DNA of 57,268 nt, from contig JAFAOW010000201.1 of NCBI GenBank assembly GCA_019247455.1, positions 1 to 57,268 of the forward strand, written 5' to 3'. The stretch is from Acidobacteriota bacterium (GTDB lineage Bacteria > Acidobacteriota > Blastocatellia > Pyrinomonadales > Pyrinomonadaceae). Position numbers and translations under genes: made by a program. Below are positions 28,181 to 37,578 of this stretch, piece after piece. How positions within the stretch are numbered: the stretch's first letter is position 1; every line of letters begins with the position of its first letter. The notes under the pieces were generated by a model that had not been told where the DNA came from, ran no database searches, and saw only the letters and a list, made by a program, of their open reading frames with translations.

Positions 28181-29791
28181 ATGGACTTTTTGAATAACAA
28201 CCTGCTCACCGTCCTGATAGTACTGCCTCTCGTCGCCGCGGTCGTCACGCTCGTCTATCACGCGGCCGCGAAGAATGAGAATGATCTCAAGTGGGTGACG
28301 CTCGGCTTTACGCTGCTGAACTTCCTCGTTTCGCTCGCGCTCTTTTCAAAGACCGCAGTTGCCGGAGCCAGCGGCTTCTTTTTCGAGCAAAACGTGACGT
28401 GGATCCGCTCGATAAATACGAATTACCACGTAGGGGTCGACGGACTCAGCTTTTGGCTGGTTATCCTGACGACCTTTATTATGCCGATCGCCGTGCTCTC
28501 GACATGGCACGCCGTCGAAAAAAGGAGCGCAGCCTTTTACATCTTCCTGCTGCTGCTCGAGTCGGCGATGATAGGCGTCTTTGTATCGCTAGATCTGCTT
28601 GTCTTTTATCTTTTCTTCGAAGCGTCACTTGTCCCGATGTTCTTCCTTATAGGCATCTGGGGCGGAGCGAATCGTATTTATGCGGCGGTCAAGTTCTTCA
28701 TTTTCACGGCATTCGGCAGTTTGCTGATGCTCGTCGCGATCATCGCACTCTATTACGCGTACGCAAATATTCCGGGCGGCACGGCGGCGGGCACCTTCGA
28801 TTTTGTTGTTATCTTAAACGCCCTCAAGATGGGCACGCTCACGTTCGCCCCGCAGACGGGGATGCTGCTTTTCGCGGCTTTCGCAATTGCGTTCGCGATC
28901 AAGGTGCCACTGTTTCCATTCCATACGTGGCTTCCGGACGCCCACACTGAGGCCCCGACTGCCGGTTCGGTAATCCTGGCGGCGGTGCTGCTGAAAATGG
29001 GAACTTACGGGCTGATGCGGTTCAATTTTGCACTGTTCCCGGATCAGGCACGCGAGACCGCGTGGCTATTCATCACGCTCGCGATCATCGGCATCATCTA
29101 TGGGGCGCTGGTCGCGATGGTCCAGCCCGATGTGAAGCGTCTCGTGGCCTACTCATCGGTAGCTCACATGGGCTTTGTCGTGCTGGGCATGTTCTCGTTC
29201 ACCGAAATGGGAATGCAAGGCGCGGTCTATCAGATGCTGAATCACGGTGTCTCGACGGGTGCACTCTTCCTTCTTGTAGGGTTCATTTACGAAAGGAGGC
29301 ACACACGCGATATCACGGAATTCGGCGGGCTCGCCAACGTTATGCCTGTCTACTCTACGATCTTCGTATTCACGGTTTTGTCATCTGTCGGCCTCCCGTT
29401 CCTGAACGGATTCGTCGGCGAGTTTCTGATAATGATCGGCATGTTCCAGTCTCATGTGCTGGGTATAACCGCGAGCGTGAACTGGAATTACATCGCGGCG
29501 ATGCTTGCGGGTACAGGCGTCATATTTGCGGCGGTCTATCTGCTTTGGATGGTGCAGCGGGTGTTCTTCGGCAAGGTTACGAATGACAAGAATCGGACAC
29601 TCTCAGACCTCAGCTGGCGGGAGATCGGGCTTATGGTGCCGCTTCTCGTCCTGATGGTGTACATGGGAGTATATCCGAAACCTTTTCTGAGCCGCACGAC
29701 CGAGGCCGTAAAGGCTTTGCAGGAGCGGGTGATGCATCAGGCCGGCGGCACTATCGAGAGAACGGGGCTGACCGATCCATTGAATAAGTAA
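28181..29791 (+). CDS. nuoM: NADH-quinone oxidoreductase subunit M
   Basis: VDGLSFWLVILTTFIMPIAVLS, FPFHTWLPDAHTEAPTAGSVILAAVLLKMGTYG, YSSVAHMGFVVLG. Confidence 0.97.
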   Translation: MDFLNNNLLTVLIVLPLVAAVVTLVYHAAAKNENDLKWVTLGFTLLNFLVSLALFSKTAVAGASGFFFEQNVTWIRSINTNYHVGVDGLSFWLVILTTFIMPIAVLSTWHAVEKRSAAFYIFLLLLESAMIGVFVSLDLLVFYLFFEASLVPMFFLIGIWGGANRIYAAVKFFIFTAFGSLLMLVAIIALYYAYANIPGGTAAGTFDFVVILNALKMGTLTFAPQTGMLLFAAFAIAFAIKVPLFPFHTWLPDAHTEAPTAGSVILAAVLLKMGTYGLMRFNFALFPDQARETAWLFITLAIIGIIYGALVAMVQPDVKRLVAYSSVAHMGFVVLGMFSFTEMGMQGAVYQMLNHGVSTGALFLLVGFIYERRHTRDITEFGGLANVMPVYSTIFVFTVLSSVGLPFLNGFVGEFLIMIGMFQSHVLGITASVNWNYIAAMLAGTGVIFAAVYLLWMVQRVFFGKVTNDKNRTLSDLSWREIGLMVPLLVLMVYMGVYPKPFLSRTTEAVKALQERVMHQAGGTIERTGLTDPLNK

Positions 29792-31338
29792 TGAGCATGT
29801 TTTTTCTCGCAGACCTGACTACGCCCACCGCCAACATCTCGGCGATCCTTCCCGAGATGATCGTGGCGGCAGCCGGTGTCGTCGTCATGCTTTACGACAG
29901 CTTCCTTCCAAAACAGCGCACAGCAACCACCGTACTTTCGTTGGTCGGGCTGATCATCTCCGGCGTTGTGCTGGCGACGATGTGGAATGCGAATGTTCCG
30001 ACCGCTACTTGGAACGGAATGATCGCCCACGACAATCTGCGTCTCGCCTTCTCGTTCGTTTTTCTGTTCGTTTCTGCGATGACCGTGCTTGTTTCCGGCA
30101 TTTGGATCGAGCGGGAGAACGTGCCGGCGGGCGAATATCACGCCCTTCTGCTCTTTGCGACGTTCGGCATGATGATGATGTCCGCAGGTAACGATCTCGT
30201 CATCCTGTTCCTCGGGCTCGAAACCTTATCGATCGCCACGTATGTGATGGCGGGCCTTCGCAAGGGCGACCTTAAGTCGAACGAATCGTCGATGAAGTAT
30301 TTCATACTGGGCTCCTTTGCATCCGCCTTCCTTCTTTACGGGATGGCGTTGACCTACGGTGCGACCGGGACTACCAACTTGACCGAGATCGCGGCGAAGC
30401 TCGAAGCACCGAATTTCCCTGCCCTTCTGCTTATTGGCGGGGCGATGATGATAATCGGCTTCGGTTTCAAGATCGCAATGGCTCCCTTCCATGTATGGAC
30501 GCCGGATGTTTACGAGGGCGCTCCTACACCTGTAACGGGATTCATGGCCGCTGGGCCGAAGGCTGCCGCATTTGCCTCATTCCTACGCGTGTTTGTTCTG
30601 GGCTTTCCGCTGATCGCCGGCGTCCCAGCGTCCGTAGCCCTGCATGAAACATGGGTCACTGCTTTGGCGGTCCTTGCAATGGTGACCATTCTCTTTGGAA
30701 ATGTTGCGGCCATCCTGCAGAACAACGTAAAGCGAATGCTTGCATATTCGTCCATCGCTCATGCTGGTTACGCACTTGTGGGATTCATTGGAGCGGGTGT
30801 TGCGAAAAACGCGGCAGATCGGGACGCGGCGATCGCAGCCGTTGCTTTTTACATGCTGACTTACGCGGTGACCAACCTCGGCGCGTTCGGCATTGTTACG
30901 CTTCTTGCGCAAAAGAATGATCGGCGGGCGGATTTTGAGGATTACAACGGCATCGGTTTTAAGTCGCCGCTCATGTCATTCTCTCTATCGCTTTTCATGC
31001 TGTCACTGCTCGGCCTGCCGCTCACTGCCGGGTTCATGGGCAAGGTGCTTGTTTTCCGTCCCGCTCTTGAGGGCGGCAGCCCGCTGCTCACCGTTCTCGT
31101 GGTCGTCGCCGTGGTGGGTTCCGCTATCTCGGCCTATTACTATCTGCGGCTGATCGTCGTGATGTTCTTCCGCGAAAGGACGAGCGACTGGGCAGCTCCG
31201 AAAATGTCAGTCGCGATGAACGCGGCGTTGGTGATCGCAATTCTGGGTGTGCTGTACTTCGGCATCTTCAGCGACGGCGTCATCGAGCGTTTTTCACGAT
31301 CGCCGATGCATGTACAGGTCGTTGCCTCGGACCGCTAG
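29791..31338 (+). CDS. nuoN: NADH-quinone oxidoreductase subunit N
   Basis: GLETLSIATYVMAGLRK...SSMKYFILGSFASAFLLYG, APFHVWTPDVYEGAPTPVTGFMAAGPK, YSSIAHAGYALVGF; TAATG overlap with nuoM. Confidence 0.97.
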   Translation: MSMFFLADLTTPTANISAILPEMIVAAAGVVVMLYDSFLPKQRTATTVLSLVGLIISGVVLATMWNANVPTATWNGMIAHDNLRLAFSFVFLFVSAMTVLVSGIWIERENVPAGEYHALLLFATFGMMMMSAGNDLVILFLGLETLSIATYVMAGLRKGDLKSNESSMKYFILGSFASAFLLYGMALTYGATGTTNLTEIAAKLEAPNFPALLLIGGAMMIIGFGFKIAMAPFHVWTPDVYEGAPTPVTGFMAAGPKAAAFASFLRVFVLGFPLIAGVPASVALHETWVTALAVLAMVTILFGNVAAILQNNVKRMLAYSSIAHAGYALVGFIGAGVAKNAADRDAAIAAVAFYMLTYAVTNLGAFGIVTLLAQKNDRRADFEDYNGIGFKSPLMSFSLSLFMLSLLGLPLTAGFMGKVLVFRPALEGGSPLLTVLVVVAVVGSAISAYYYLRLIVVMFFRERTSDWAAPKMSVAMNAALVIAILGVLYFGIFSDGVIERFSRSPMHVQVVASDR

Positions 31339-31345
31339 CACTCGC

Positions 31346-31807
31346 GTGAACCTCATCGACGATATTCGAGAGTCGCTTAGCGATGAATGGCTGCCCGCCA
31401 TCTATCAGCACAAGGTCCGCAGCGACCGCACCCGCTCGATAAAGATCGAAGTACCCAAAAAAGAGAATTCGGCCGACATCCAGTACACACTTCTGGGTAT
31501 CGAGCTGAAGGTGGGGCGGCGGCGCTTCGCCTGTCCGGACCTCGCAACGGCCCGATACCTTAGGGTTTTTGCCCGCATCGGCTGCCAAGAGGTCGCGCTT
31601 CCCTACGATATTACAAAGATCTCACCCATCGCAGACGAGTTGGAAACTTCCTGGCAACGAACGCTTATTCTCTGTGATAAGGCTGCAAGAACTGAGCAGA
31701 GTGTGCGTTCGCGGGTCATAAAGACGATACGCGAAGAGATCAACAAAATAGGGCCAGGGGAGGCTATGCCGCTTTTTGACCGGGAAACCAAACAGCGCAA
31801 AGCCTGA
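31346..31807 (+). CDS. Conserved hypothetical protein immediately after nuoN
   Basis: GTG start 8 nt after nuoN stop; VNLIDDIRESLSDEWLPAIYQHKVRSDRTRSIKIEVPKKENSADIQYTLLGIELKVGRRRFACPDLATARYLRVFARIGC; coding-like composition. Confidence 0.65.
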   Translation: MNLIDDIRESLSDEWLPAIYQHKVRSDRTRSIKIEVPKKENSADIQYTLLGIELKVGRRRFACPDLATARYLRVFARIGCQEVALPYDITKISPIADELETSWQRTLILCDKAARTEQSVRSRVIKTIREEINKIGPGEAMPLFDRETKQRKA

Positions 31808-31840
31808 TACCTTTCACGACGGCGAGAGCCTTCGTAAGTC

Positions 31841-31868
31841 TTTACGGTTCGTCTATAGATGATATAAT
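31841..31868 (+). promoter_or_regulatory. Candidate sigma70 promoter upstream of 31924
   Basis: TTTACG, 16 nt, TATAAT (31863-31868), about 55 nt upstream of the start codon. Confidence 0.5.
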
Positions 31869-31923
31869 CGAGTGATGCGCCCCTTGTGGCCTTCGCCCCT
31901 TTTAACCCGAGAAATCGAAGTCT

Positions 31924-32838
31924 ATGTTTGATGCCGTGGCACCAGCGACCGAGCCGGAAAATCTTCCGTTTCCATATAACAAGAGCACGTATTGCCTCTA
32001 CGAGCCGATCGAGAAGAAGATCGCGTCGTGCAAAGTGCTGATCGTTAACGATCTGCTTCGCTACGAATCAGATCTGTCGGAACTCGCCCGCCAGGAATGG
32101 AATGATGCGACCGGGACGAAGCTCGAATTCGAGCGAAAGGTCGCGGGAATGGCGTGCAACAACATCGCCCAGAACGTTAATCGACTCGTTCAAAATCCGA
32201 AAACACTCACTGTACACCTATCCGAACTTGCAGAAGCAGCGAGACAATTTGCACCCGACGCCATCGTAATGAGCGGCACGTTCGCGGATTTTGATTACTA
32301 CAATCCGGCACACATTGACAGTTTTCACAGGTTCATCCAGGCGACGAAGATCCCTGTTCTCGCCATCTGTGGTGCCCATCAACTTGTAGGCATGGTGTTT
32401 GGGGCGCCGCTCAAGACGCTTGACGACTTCGATCTCTCGTCAAAACGCACGGACCGCGTGGTCGAATATCAATATCGATTCGTCAAGATCGTCGATAAGA
32501 CCGACCCGATCTTTGGCGGACATGATGACGAGCGTTCGGGTATTTGGCAGGAATATACAACTCGCGACAACATCCTGCGCGTGTGGCAGAATCACGGAGT
32601 TCAGGTCGAGGGTGTCCCGGAGGGATTCAACCTTCTTGCCACCTCATATCTATGCAAAAACCAGATGATGGTGAAGCGATCTGATGGCCAGCTCATTTAC
32701 TGCGTGCAATTTCACCTCGAAAAATCATTCGAGGACTGGTCAAAGAACCCGACTCGCTGGGAGCATCCGAACGAAAGCCGTGACGGGCGCATTCTGTTCG
32801 AGAATTTCCTCAATCTGGCGCTCGCCCATAAGGGCTAA
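31924..32838 (+). CDS. Class I glutamine amidotransferase-like protein
   Basis: IPVLAICGAHQLVGMVFG (nucleophile Cys context) and LIYCVQFHLEKS (His-x-Glu). Confidence 0.75.
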   Translation: MFDAVAPATEPENLPFPYNKSTYCLYEPIEKKIASCKVLIVNDLLRYESDLSELARQEWNDATGTKLEFERKVAGMACNNIAQNVNRLVQNPKTLTVHLSELAEAARQFAPDAIVMSGTFADFDYYNPAHIDSFHRFIQATKIPVLAICGAHQLVGMVFGAPLKTLDDFDLSSKRTDRVVEYQYRFVKIVDKTDPIFGGHDDERSGIWQEYTTRDNILRVWQNHGVQVEGVPEGFNLLATSYLCKNQMMVKRSDGQLIYCVQFHLEKSFEDWSKNPTRWEHPNESRDGRILFENFLNLALAHKG

Positions 32839-33695
32839 GCGTTCTTACCGTTCCCATTTTTCTTCAACTGATCCTGGATCTGGGCGAGCTTCTGAATGAC
32901 GTGGTCGTTTAGCTGATCGACCTTCTCATGAAGATGTGCGACCTCAAGCTCGGCCTTGATATTGACGTCGTATTCAACGTCCGCTCGGATCTTGTCTTTT
33001 GCGGCCTGGCGATTCTGTGAGATGAGGACGAAACACGACAGGAAGATCGCCTCAAGCGAAACGATCATGGTCAACAGTCCGAACGGGAACGGATCGAACT
33101 GCCTCTCTTCGGACAGCAGCGTATTCCAACCGATCCATATCACAAACCACAGGCCGTTAATGATGAGAAACGGCATGCTGCCGCTGAACCACGCGATCCA
33201 GTCCGCGATCCGCTGAAGCGCGGGCAGCTTCTCCTCCATCTCTTCATTGACATTCCTGGAAACGCGGCTCTGAAGGAGTTTGTCCACTTTGCGGAGCATC
33301 GTGCTCATCGCGGCCATCATGTTCAGTGCGGCGTCAGGCTGTTTTTGGAAGAGCAAAAGAAGATCGTCGCGGTCGAGCATCAAAAGCTCCGTGTCCACCA
33401 CGGCGATCGCCGAGGCAGAACGCGGCCGTTGGTCGAGCATCGACAACTCGCCGAAAAGGTCGTTCTCTTCGGCGATTGTGAGGACTATCTTCTGACCTGT
33501 CGTATCCTTGACGAATAGCTCGACTTCGCCCGATCGAACGAAATACAGGCAGTCGCCGAGTTCGCCGGCATTGAATATGATCTCGCCCTGTTTTACCGAG
33601 GATGCATCGATAACAGCCGCTAATTCATTCAGTTCGTTCTCATCCAGCAGGCCGAAAAGAACGATACCTGCAAGATCTGATGGTTTACATGGCAT
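32835..33695 (-). CDS. Cyclic nucleotide-binding domain + DUF1003 membrane protein
   Basis: IIFNAGELGDCLYFVRSGEVELFV...NDLFGELSMLDQRPRSASAIAVVDTELLML (cNMP); WIAWFSGSMPFLIINGLWFVIWIGWN...PFPFGLLTMIVSLEAIFLSCFVLISQNRQAAKDKIRADVEYDVNIKAELEV (DUF1003). Confidence 0.9.
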   Translation of the reverse strand: MPCKPSDLAGIVLFGLLDENELNELAAVIDASSVKQGEIIFNAGELGDCLYFVRSGEVELFVKDTTGQKIVLTIAEENDLFGELSMLDQRPRSASAIAVVDTELLMLDRDDLLLLFQKQPDAALNMMAAMSTMLRKVDKLLQSRVSRNVNEEMEEKLPALQRIADWIAWFSGSMPFLIINGLWFVIWIGWNTLLSEERQFDPFPFGLLTMIVSLEAIFLSCFVLISQNRQAAKDKIRADVEYDVNIKAELEVAHLHEKVDQLNDHVIQKLAQIQDQLKKNGNGKNA

Positions 33696-33732
33696 AGATA
33701 GCGAAAAGGTTAGCACATCCAGGAAAGAAAAA

Positions 33733-33752
33733 AGCCCGGCGAGAACCGGGCT
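33733..33752 (-). terminator. Rho-independent terminator downstream of the YbdK-family gene
   Basis: AGCCCGG-ttctcg-CCGGGCT followed on the minus strand by TTTTTTCTTTCCT. Confidence 0.75.
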
Positions 33753-33783
33753 TCCTTTTAATGATCGTCAGTCATTTTGTGAC

Positions 33784-34905
33784 TTACGCAAAGCATTGTT
33801 CCGGCACTTGCTCGAGCGTATTCCGCATGAGCATATCCACCACCGCGTTAAAATCGCCTCCCGACTCCTCATACACGCGGAGCTGCTCGTCGGCTGAAGT
33901 GCCGCGGTCAAGGATAGTGTGAATGTGCTCGATCTCGCTGCGCGAACCGAGCGGGTCCACGACATCGTCGACAAATTCGAGCAGTTCCCGGATGAGATCT
34001 TTGACCGGAACTTCTTTCTGCTTACCCAGATCAAGGAGCATGCCGTCGAGGCCGTAGCGGATCGCCCGCCACTTGTTTTCGAGGATCAAGCGGCGGTGGT
34101 AAATGCGGAAGCCGAGATTCTGATCTATCAGGCGGTGGAGCTTACAAACGATCGCCTGGAATAGAGCAGCGATCGCGATCGTGTCGTCGACACGGGTGGG
34201 AATATCACACACCCGGAATTCCAGCGTCGGGAACTTGTAATGGGGCCGGACGTCCCACCAGATCTTCGATCCGTCCTGAATGCAATTCATATGTATCAGC
34301 AGGTCGAGGTACTGCTGATACTGCGCGTACGACTCGAAATGATCCGGTATTTCGGTCCGCGGAAACTTCTTGAAAACCTCTGAGCGGTAAGACTTTAGAC
34401 CGGTGTTGTGACCCAGCCAAAAAGGAGAGGAGGTTGTCATCGCGAGGATGTGCGGGAGGAAATATCTCGCCGCATTCATGATGTGGATGCGGCGTTCCAG
34501 ATCGGGAACGCCCACGTGTACATGCACCCCAAAGATCAGCAGCGACCGGGCCACCATCTGCAGTTCATCTACCAGCAGCTTGTACCGGTCGCCGTCGTAG
34601 ATCTCCTGCTCGCTCCATTTAGAGAAGGGGTGCGTGGAAGCGGCGACGATCGCCATGTCCTTTTTCTTCGCCAGGCCGGAGATGATGCAGCGAAGCTTGG
34701 TGATGTCCTCGCGCGCTTCCTGAATGTTCGCGCACACACCGGTGCCGACCTCGATCATCGACTGGATCATCTCGGGCTTGATCTTTTCGCCGAGCAGCAG
34801 TTTACCCTCGTCGAGGATCTCGGACACATGCGACTTCAACTCGCGTGTCGTGGGATCGACGATCTGAAATTCCTCTTCGATGCCGAGTGTGAATTGATCG
34901 AACAA
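33784..34905 (-). CDS. YbdK-family carboxylate-amine ligase (glutamate-cysteine ligase type 2-like)
   Basis: FTLGIEEEFQIVDPTTRELKSHVSEILDEG...VGTGVCANIQEAR...VHVHVGVPDLERRIHIMNAARYFLPHILAMTTSSPFWLG. Confidence 0.92.
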   Translation of the reverse strand: MFDQFTLGIEEEFQIVDPTTRELKSHVSEILDEGKLLLGEKIKPEMIQSMIEVGTGVCANIQEAREDITKLRCIISGLAKKKDMAIVAASTHPFSKWSEQEIYDGDRYKLLVDELQMVARSLLIFGVHVHVGVPDLERRIHIMNAARYFLPHILAMTTSSPFWLGHNTGLKSYRSEVFKKFPRTEIPDHFESYAQYQQYLDLLIHMNCIQDGSKIWWDVRPHYKFPTLEFRVCDIPTRVDDTIAIAALFQAIVCKLHRLIDQNLGFRIYHRRLILENKWRAIRYGLDGMLLDLGKQKEVPVKDLIRELLEFVDDVVDPLGSRSEIEHIHTILDRGTSADEQLRVYEESGGDFNAVVDMLMRNTLEQVPEQCFA

Positions 34906-34923
34906 ATCGTCCCCCTCTGTTGC

Positions 34924-35256
34924 CTAGTTGAGTTGAAGCTCGTCCTTTAAGAACTGCTCATCGTCAGGCGCGAGATTCTTGAATCGCACGCCGACGCCGT
35001 GACCGGGGTCGGAATATGCAACGATCCCGTTGATGACCATCTGCCGAGGGCCCAAATTCAGCGTCATCATGATAGGCGCCCCCTGATCGAGCGGAGCGGT
35101 AGTTGTCATGTACAGGCCGCCAAGTCCGATGTCGCGGGTATTTGCTATACCGGTGCCGTCCCCGCCGTCGAAGCGGACATCGACGATAAGCTTCTTGCGG
35201 TCAGCCCGCCGCCTTTCCGACTCCGAAATACCGCCGTTATCTTCGTTTTCAGCCAT
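34924..35256 (-). CDS. PilZ domain protein
   Basis: RRRADRKKLIVDVRF...ANTRDIGLGGLYMTTTAPLDQGAPIMMTLNLG...GIVAYSDPGHGVGVRFKNL. Confidence 0.75.
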   Translation of the reverse strand: MAENEDNGGISESERRRADRKKLIVDVRFDGGDGTGIANTRDIGLGGLYMTTTAPLDQGAPIMMTLNLGPRQMVINGIVAYSDPGHGVGVRFKNLAPDDEQFLKDELQLN

Positions 35257-35345
35257 ATTTTATGAAGGATCCTGTTCCAGCGTACCGACGATCAAAAAAC
35301 GTGCGTTCATTCTAACCCAGTTTAGCCCGTCCCGCCTAAAAAACA

Positions 35346-36236
35346 TCAATTCGAATCGCCGCTAAGTCGTTTCGCTGTCTCAATAAACGCTCTTGCGGCG
35401 TGAGACAGCTCTGAATTGCGTCGATAAATGACGTTGAGACGCCTTTCGAGCTTCATCTCCTTCACAGTGAGGCCCTTGAGCGATCCTTTTCTTATCTCTT
35501 CGGTCGCCGTCAGCCGTGGGACAAGCGCAACGCCAACTCCCTTTTGCACAAGCCGCTTTATGGCCTCAAGCGACGGCAGCTCGATCGCAATGTTGAGCCT
35601 TGTCTTATGCTGCTCGAACATTTCGATGACCCTTTGCCGGTACGGGGAAGGCGCGTTGTGCGCAACGAACGTCTCATCGCCGAGCTCCCTTATCGAGACG
35701 GCCTTCTTCTTGGCGAGCCTGTGCGTAGGAGCTACAACAAGAACCAGCTCATCGGTCATCACATGCAGCGCCCGGATGCTCTCATCATGCGGCGTGAATG
35801 AGATCACGCCTAACTCCACTTCGCGGCCGGTAACCTGCTTTGGAATGCGGCTCGCGACTCCGCGATGGACCTCGATCTTGATCTGCGGGTGGGCATTGCG
35901 AAACTCGGCGATGATAGGCAAAAGGTAAAACACGGTGTGCTCATTCGCGCTGATCGTCACCTTGCCGAATGTCAGGTCCTTCAATTCGGCGATCGCAGTG
36001 GTAGCGTGGTGCCGGAGATTGATCATCTGCCGAGCGTGGTTGTAAAGGATCTCGCCCGCAAGAGTCAGCGTCCCGTCCTTTGACGAGCGATCGAACAACT
36101 TCTCGCCGACCTCCTCCTCAAGCCTTCGAATGGCCTGGCTGATCGCCGGCTGAGTGCGCTTCATGACCTCGGCCGCCCGCGAGAAGCTCCTCTCCCGCGC
36201 GACCGTCACAAGCACCTCAAGCTGATTGATATCCAC
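35346..36236 (-). CDS. LysR-family transcriptional regulator
   Basis: INQLEVLVTVARERSFSRAAEVMKRTQPAISQAIRRLEEEVGEKLFDRSSKDGTLTLAGEILYNHAR; GTG start at 36236 inferred from the HTH boundary. Confidence 0.93.
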   Translation of the reverse strand: MDINQLEVLVTVARERSFSRAAEVMKRTQPAISQAIRRLEEEVGEKLFDRSSKDGTLTLAGEILYNHARQMINLRHHATTAIAELKDLTFGKVTISANEHTVFYLLPIIAEFRNAHPQIKIEVHRGVASRIPKQVTGREVELGVISFTPHDESIRALHVMTDELVLVVAPTHRLAKKKAVSIRELGDETFVAHNAPSPYRQRVIEMFEQHKTRLNIAIELPSLEAIKRLVQKGVGVALVPRLTATEEIRKGSLKGLTVKEMKLERRLNVIYRRNSELSHAARAFIETAKRLSGDSN

Positions 36237-36293
36237 GCGAGGTATATTACCAAAAGTTATTAAAACAACCCCTATTATTACGTTCAAATTCCC

Positions 36294-36319
36294 CCGGTTT
36301 GGAAACATAGTTAAACCGG
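36294..36319. promoter_or_regulatory. Candidate LysR operator: perfect inverted repeat in divergent intergenic region
   Basis: CCGGTTT-ggaaacatagtt-AAACCGG, 7-nt perfect arms, 12-nt spacer, between divergent LysR and PLP-enzyme genes. Confidence 0.55.
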
Positions 36320-36346
36320 TTGGAAAAGTATAAAATTACGACATAT

Positions 36347-37480
36347 ATGGGCTTTTCAACCACAGCGATACATGCCGGGAATGAGCCGGACCCGGCGACG
36401 GGCGCGGTGAGTGTACCGATCTATCAGACGTCCACGTATGCGCAGGAGGGCTTGGGTAAGCACAAGGGCTATGAGTACGCGCGTACGCAAAATCCGACTC
36501 GCACCGCGCTCGAGAAGAACATTGCCGCGCTCGAAGGCGCGAGGTTTGGCTTCGCCTTCGCGAGCGGAATGTCAGCGATCGACGCTTCGCTTAAGCTTGT
36601 AAAGGGCGGAGATCACGTGATCCTGGGCGACAACACCTACGGCGGGACGTTTCGCCTCTTTAATCGCATTCTCAAGGATTACAGTGTCGAGTTTGACCTG
36701 GCTGACACATCGGACCTTGCGAATCTCGAGAAGTTCTTCAAGCCCAATACAAAGCTTGTTTTCGTCGAGACGCCGACGAACCCGGTGATGACTGTGACGG
36801 ATCTTGCGGCCGTCTCTGAGATGGCGCACGCGCGTGGGGCCAAAGTGATCTGCGACAACACCTTTATGTCGCCGTACTTCCAGAGGCCGATCGAGCACGG
36901 CGTGGACATCGTTGTTCATTCGACAACAAAGTATCTCAACGGACACTCGGACAGTATCGGCGGGTTCGTCGCGCTGAATAATGAGGAAGACGCTGAGTGG
37001 ATAAGATTCGTCCAAAACAGTGTTGGAGCTGTCCTCTCGCCTATGGACTCGTTCCTCGTGCTGCGCGGCACGAAAACTCTTGCCGTTCGCATGGAGGCCC
37101 ACGATAAGAACGGCCGCCAGGTCGCGGCGTTCCTGCAGGAGCACCCAAAGGTCGAGAAGGTCTATTACCCGGGGCTCGCTTCACATCCTCAGCATGAGCT
37201 TGCAAAGCGCCAGCAGTCAGGGTTCGGCGGAATGGTCTCTTTCGAAACCGGGTCACTTGAGAATGCGAAGAAGGTCCTCGAATCCGTAAAACTTTGCACC
37301 CTTGGCGAGAGCCTCGGCGGTGTCGAGAGCCTTATTTCACATCCCGCGACGATGACCCATGCGGCGGTACCGGATGAGACCCGCGCGAAGCTCGGGATCA
37401 CCGACGGCCTCGTTCGCATTTCGGTTGGAATAGAGGACGTTGAGGACATCCTTGAGGACCTCGATCAGGCACTCAAATAG
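36347..37480 (+). CDS. Cystathionine gamma-synthase/lyase family PLP enzyme
   Basis: MGFSTTAIHAGNEPDPATGAVSVPIYQTSTYAQEG...YEYARTQNPTRTALE...HSTTKYLNGHSDSIGG (PLP Lys)...LGESLGGVESLISHPATMTHA. Confidence 0.93.
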   Translation: MGFSTTAIHAGNEPDPATGAVSVPIYQTSTYAQEGLGKHKGYEYARTQNPTRTALEKNIAALEGARFGFAFASGMSAIDASLKLVKGGDHVILGDNTYGGTFRLFNRILKDYSVEFDLADTSDLANLEKFFKPNTKLVFVETPTNPVMTVTDLAAVSEMAHARGAKVICDNTFMSPYFQRPIEHGVDIVVHSTTKYLNGHSDSIGGFVALNNEEDAEWIRFVQNSVGAVLSPMDSFLVLRGTKTLAVRMEAHDKNGRQVAAFLQEHPKVEKVYYPGLASHPQHELAKRQQSGFGGMVSFETGSLENAKKVLESVKLCTLGESLGGVESLISHPATMTHAAVPDETRAKLGITDGLVRISVGIEDVEDILEDLDQALK

Positions 37481-37578
37481 CCGGGAGTTTCGCCGTCAAA
37501 GTTACAAGTTATTAGGCTGTCGTGATACCTTATTTGTTGACTCGAAACTTGTAGCCCTAAATCCTAAATTAATCACTT

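Noticed and set aside
14540-31338. Whether the extra genes in nuo indicate a horizontally acquired island
   Set aside because: No integrase, transposase or tRNA-anchored boundaries and no obvious compositional break by eye; treated as an expanded operon.
37503-37553. TACAAGTT...AACTTGTA inverted repeat upstream of the PP2C gene
   Set aside because: Eight-base arms with a 35-nt spacer and no T-run; could be chance in AT-rich spacer DNA.
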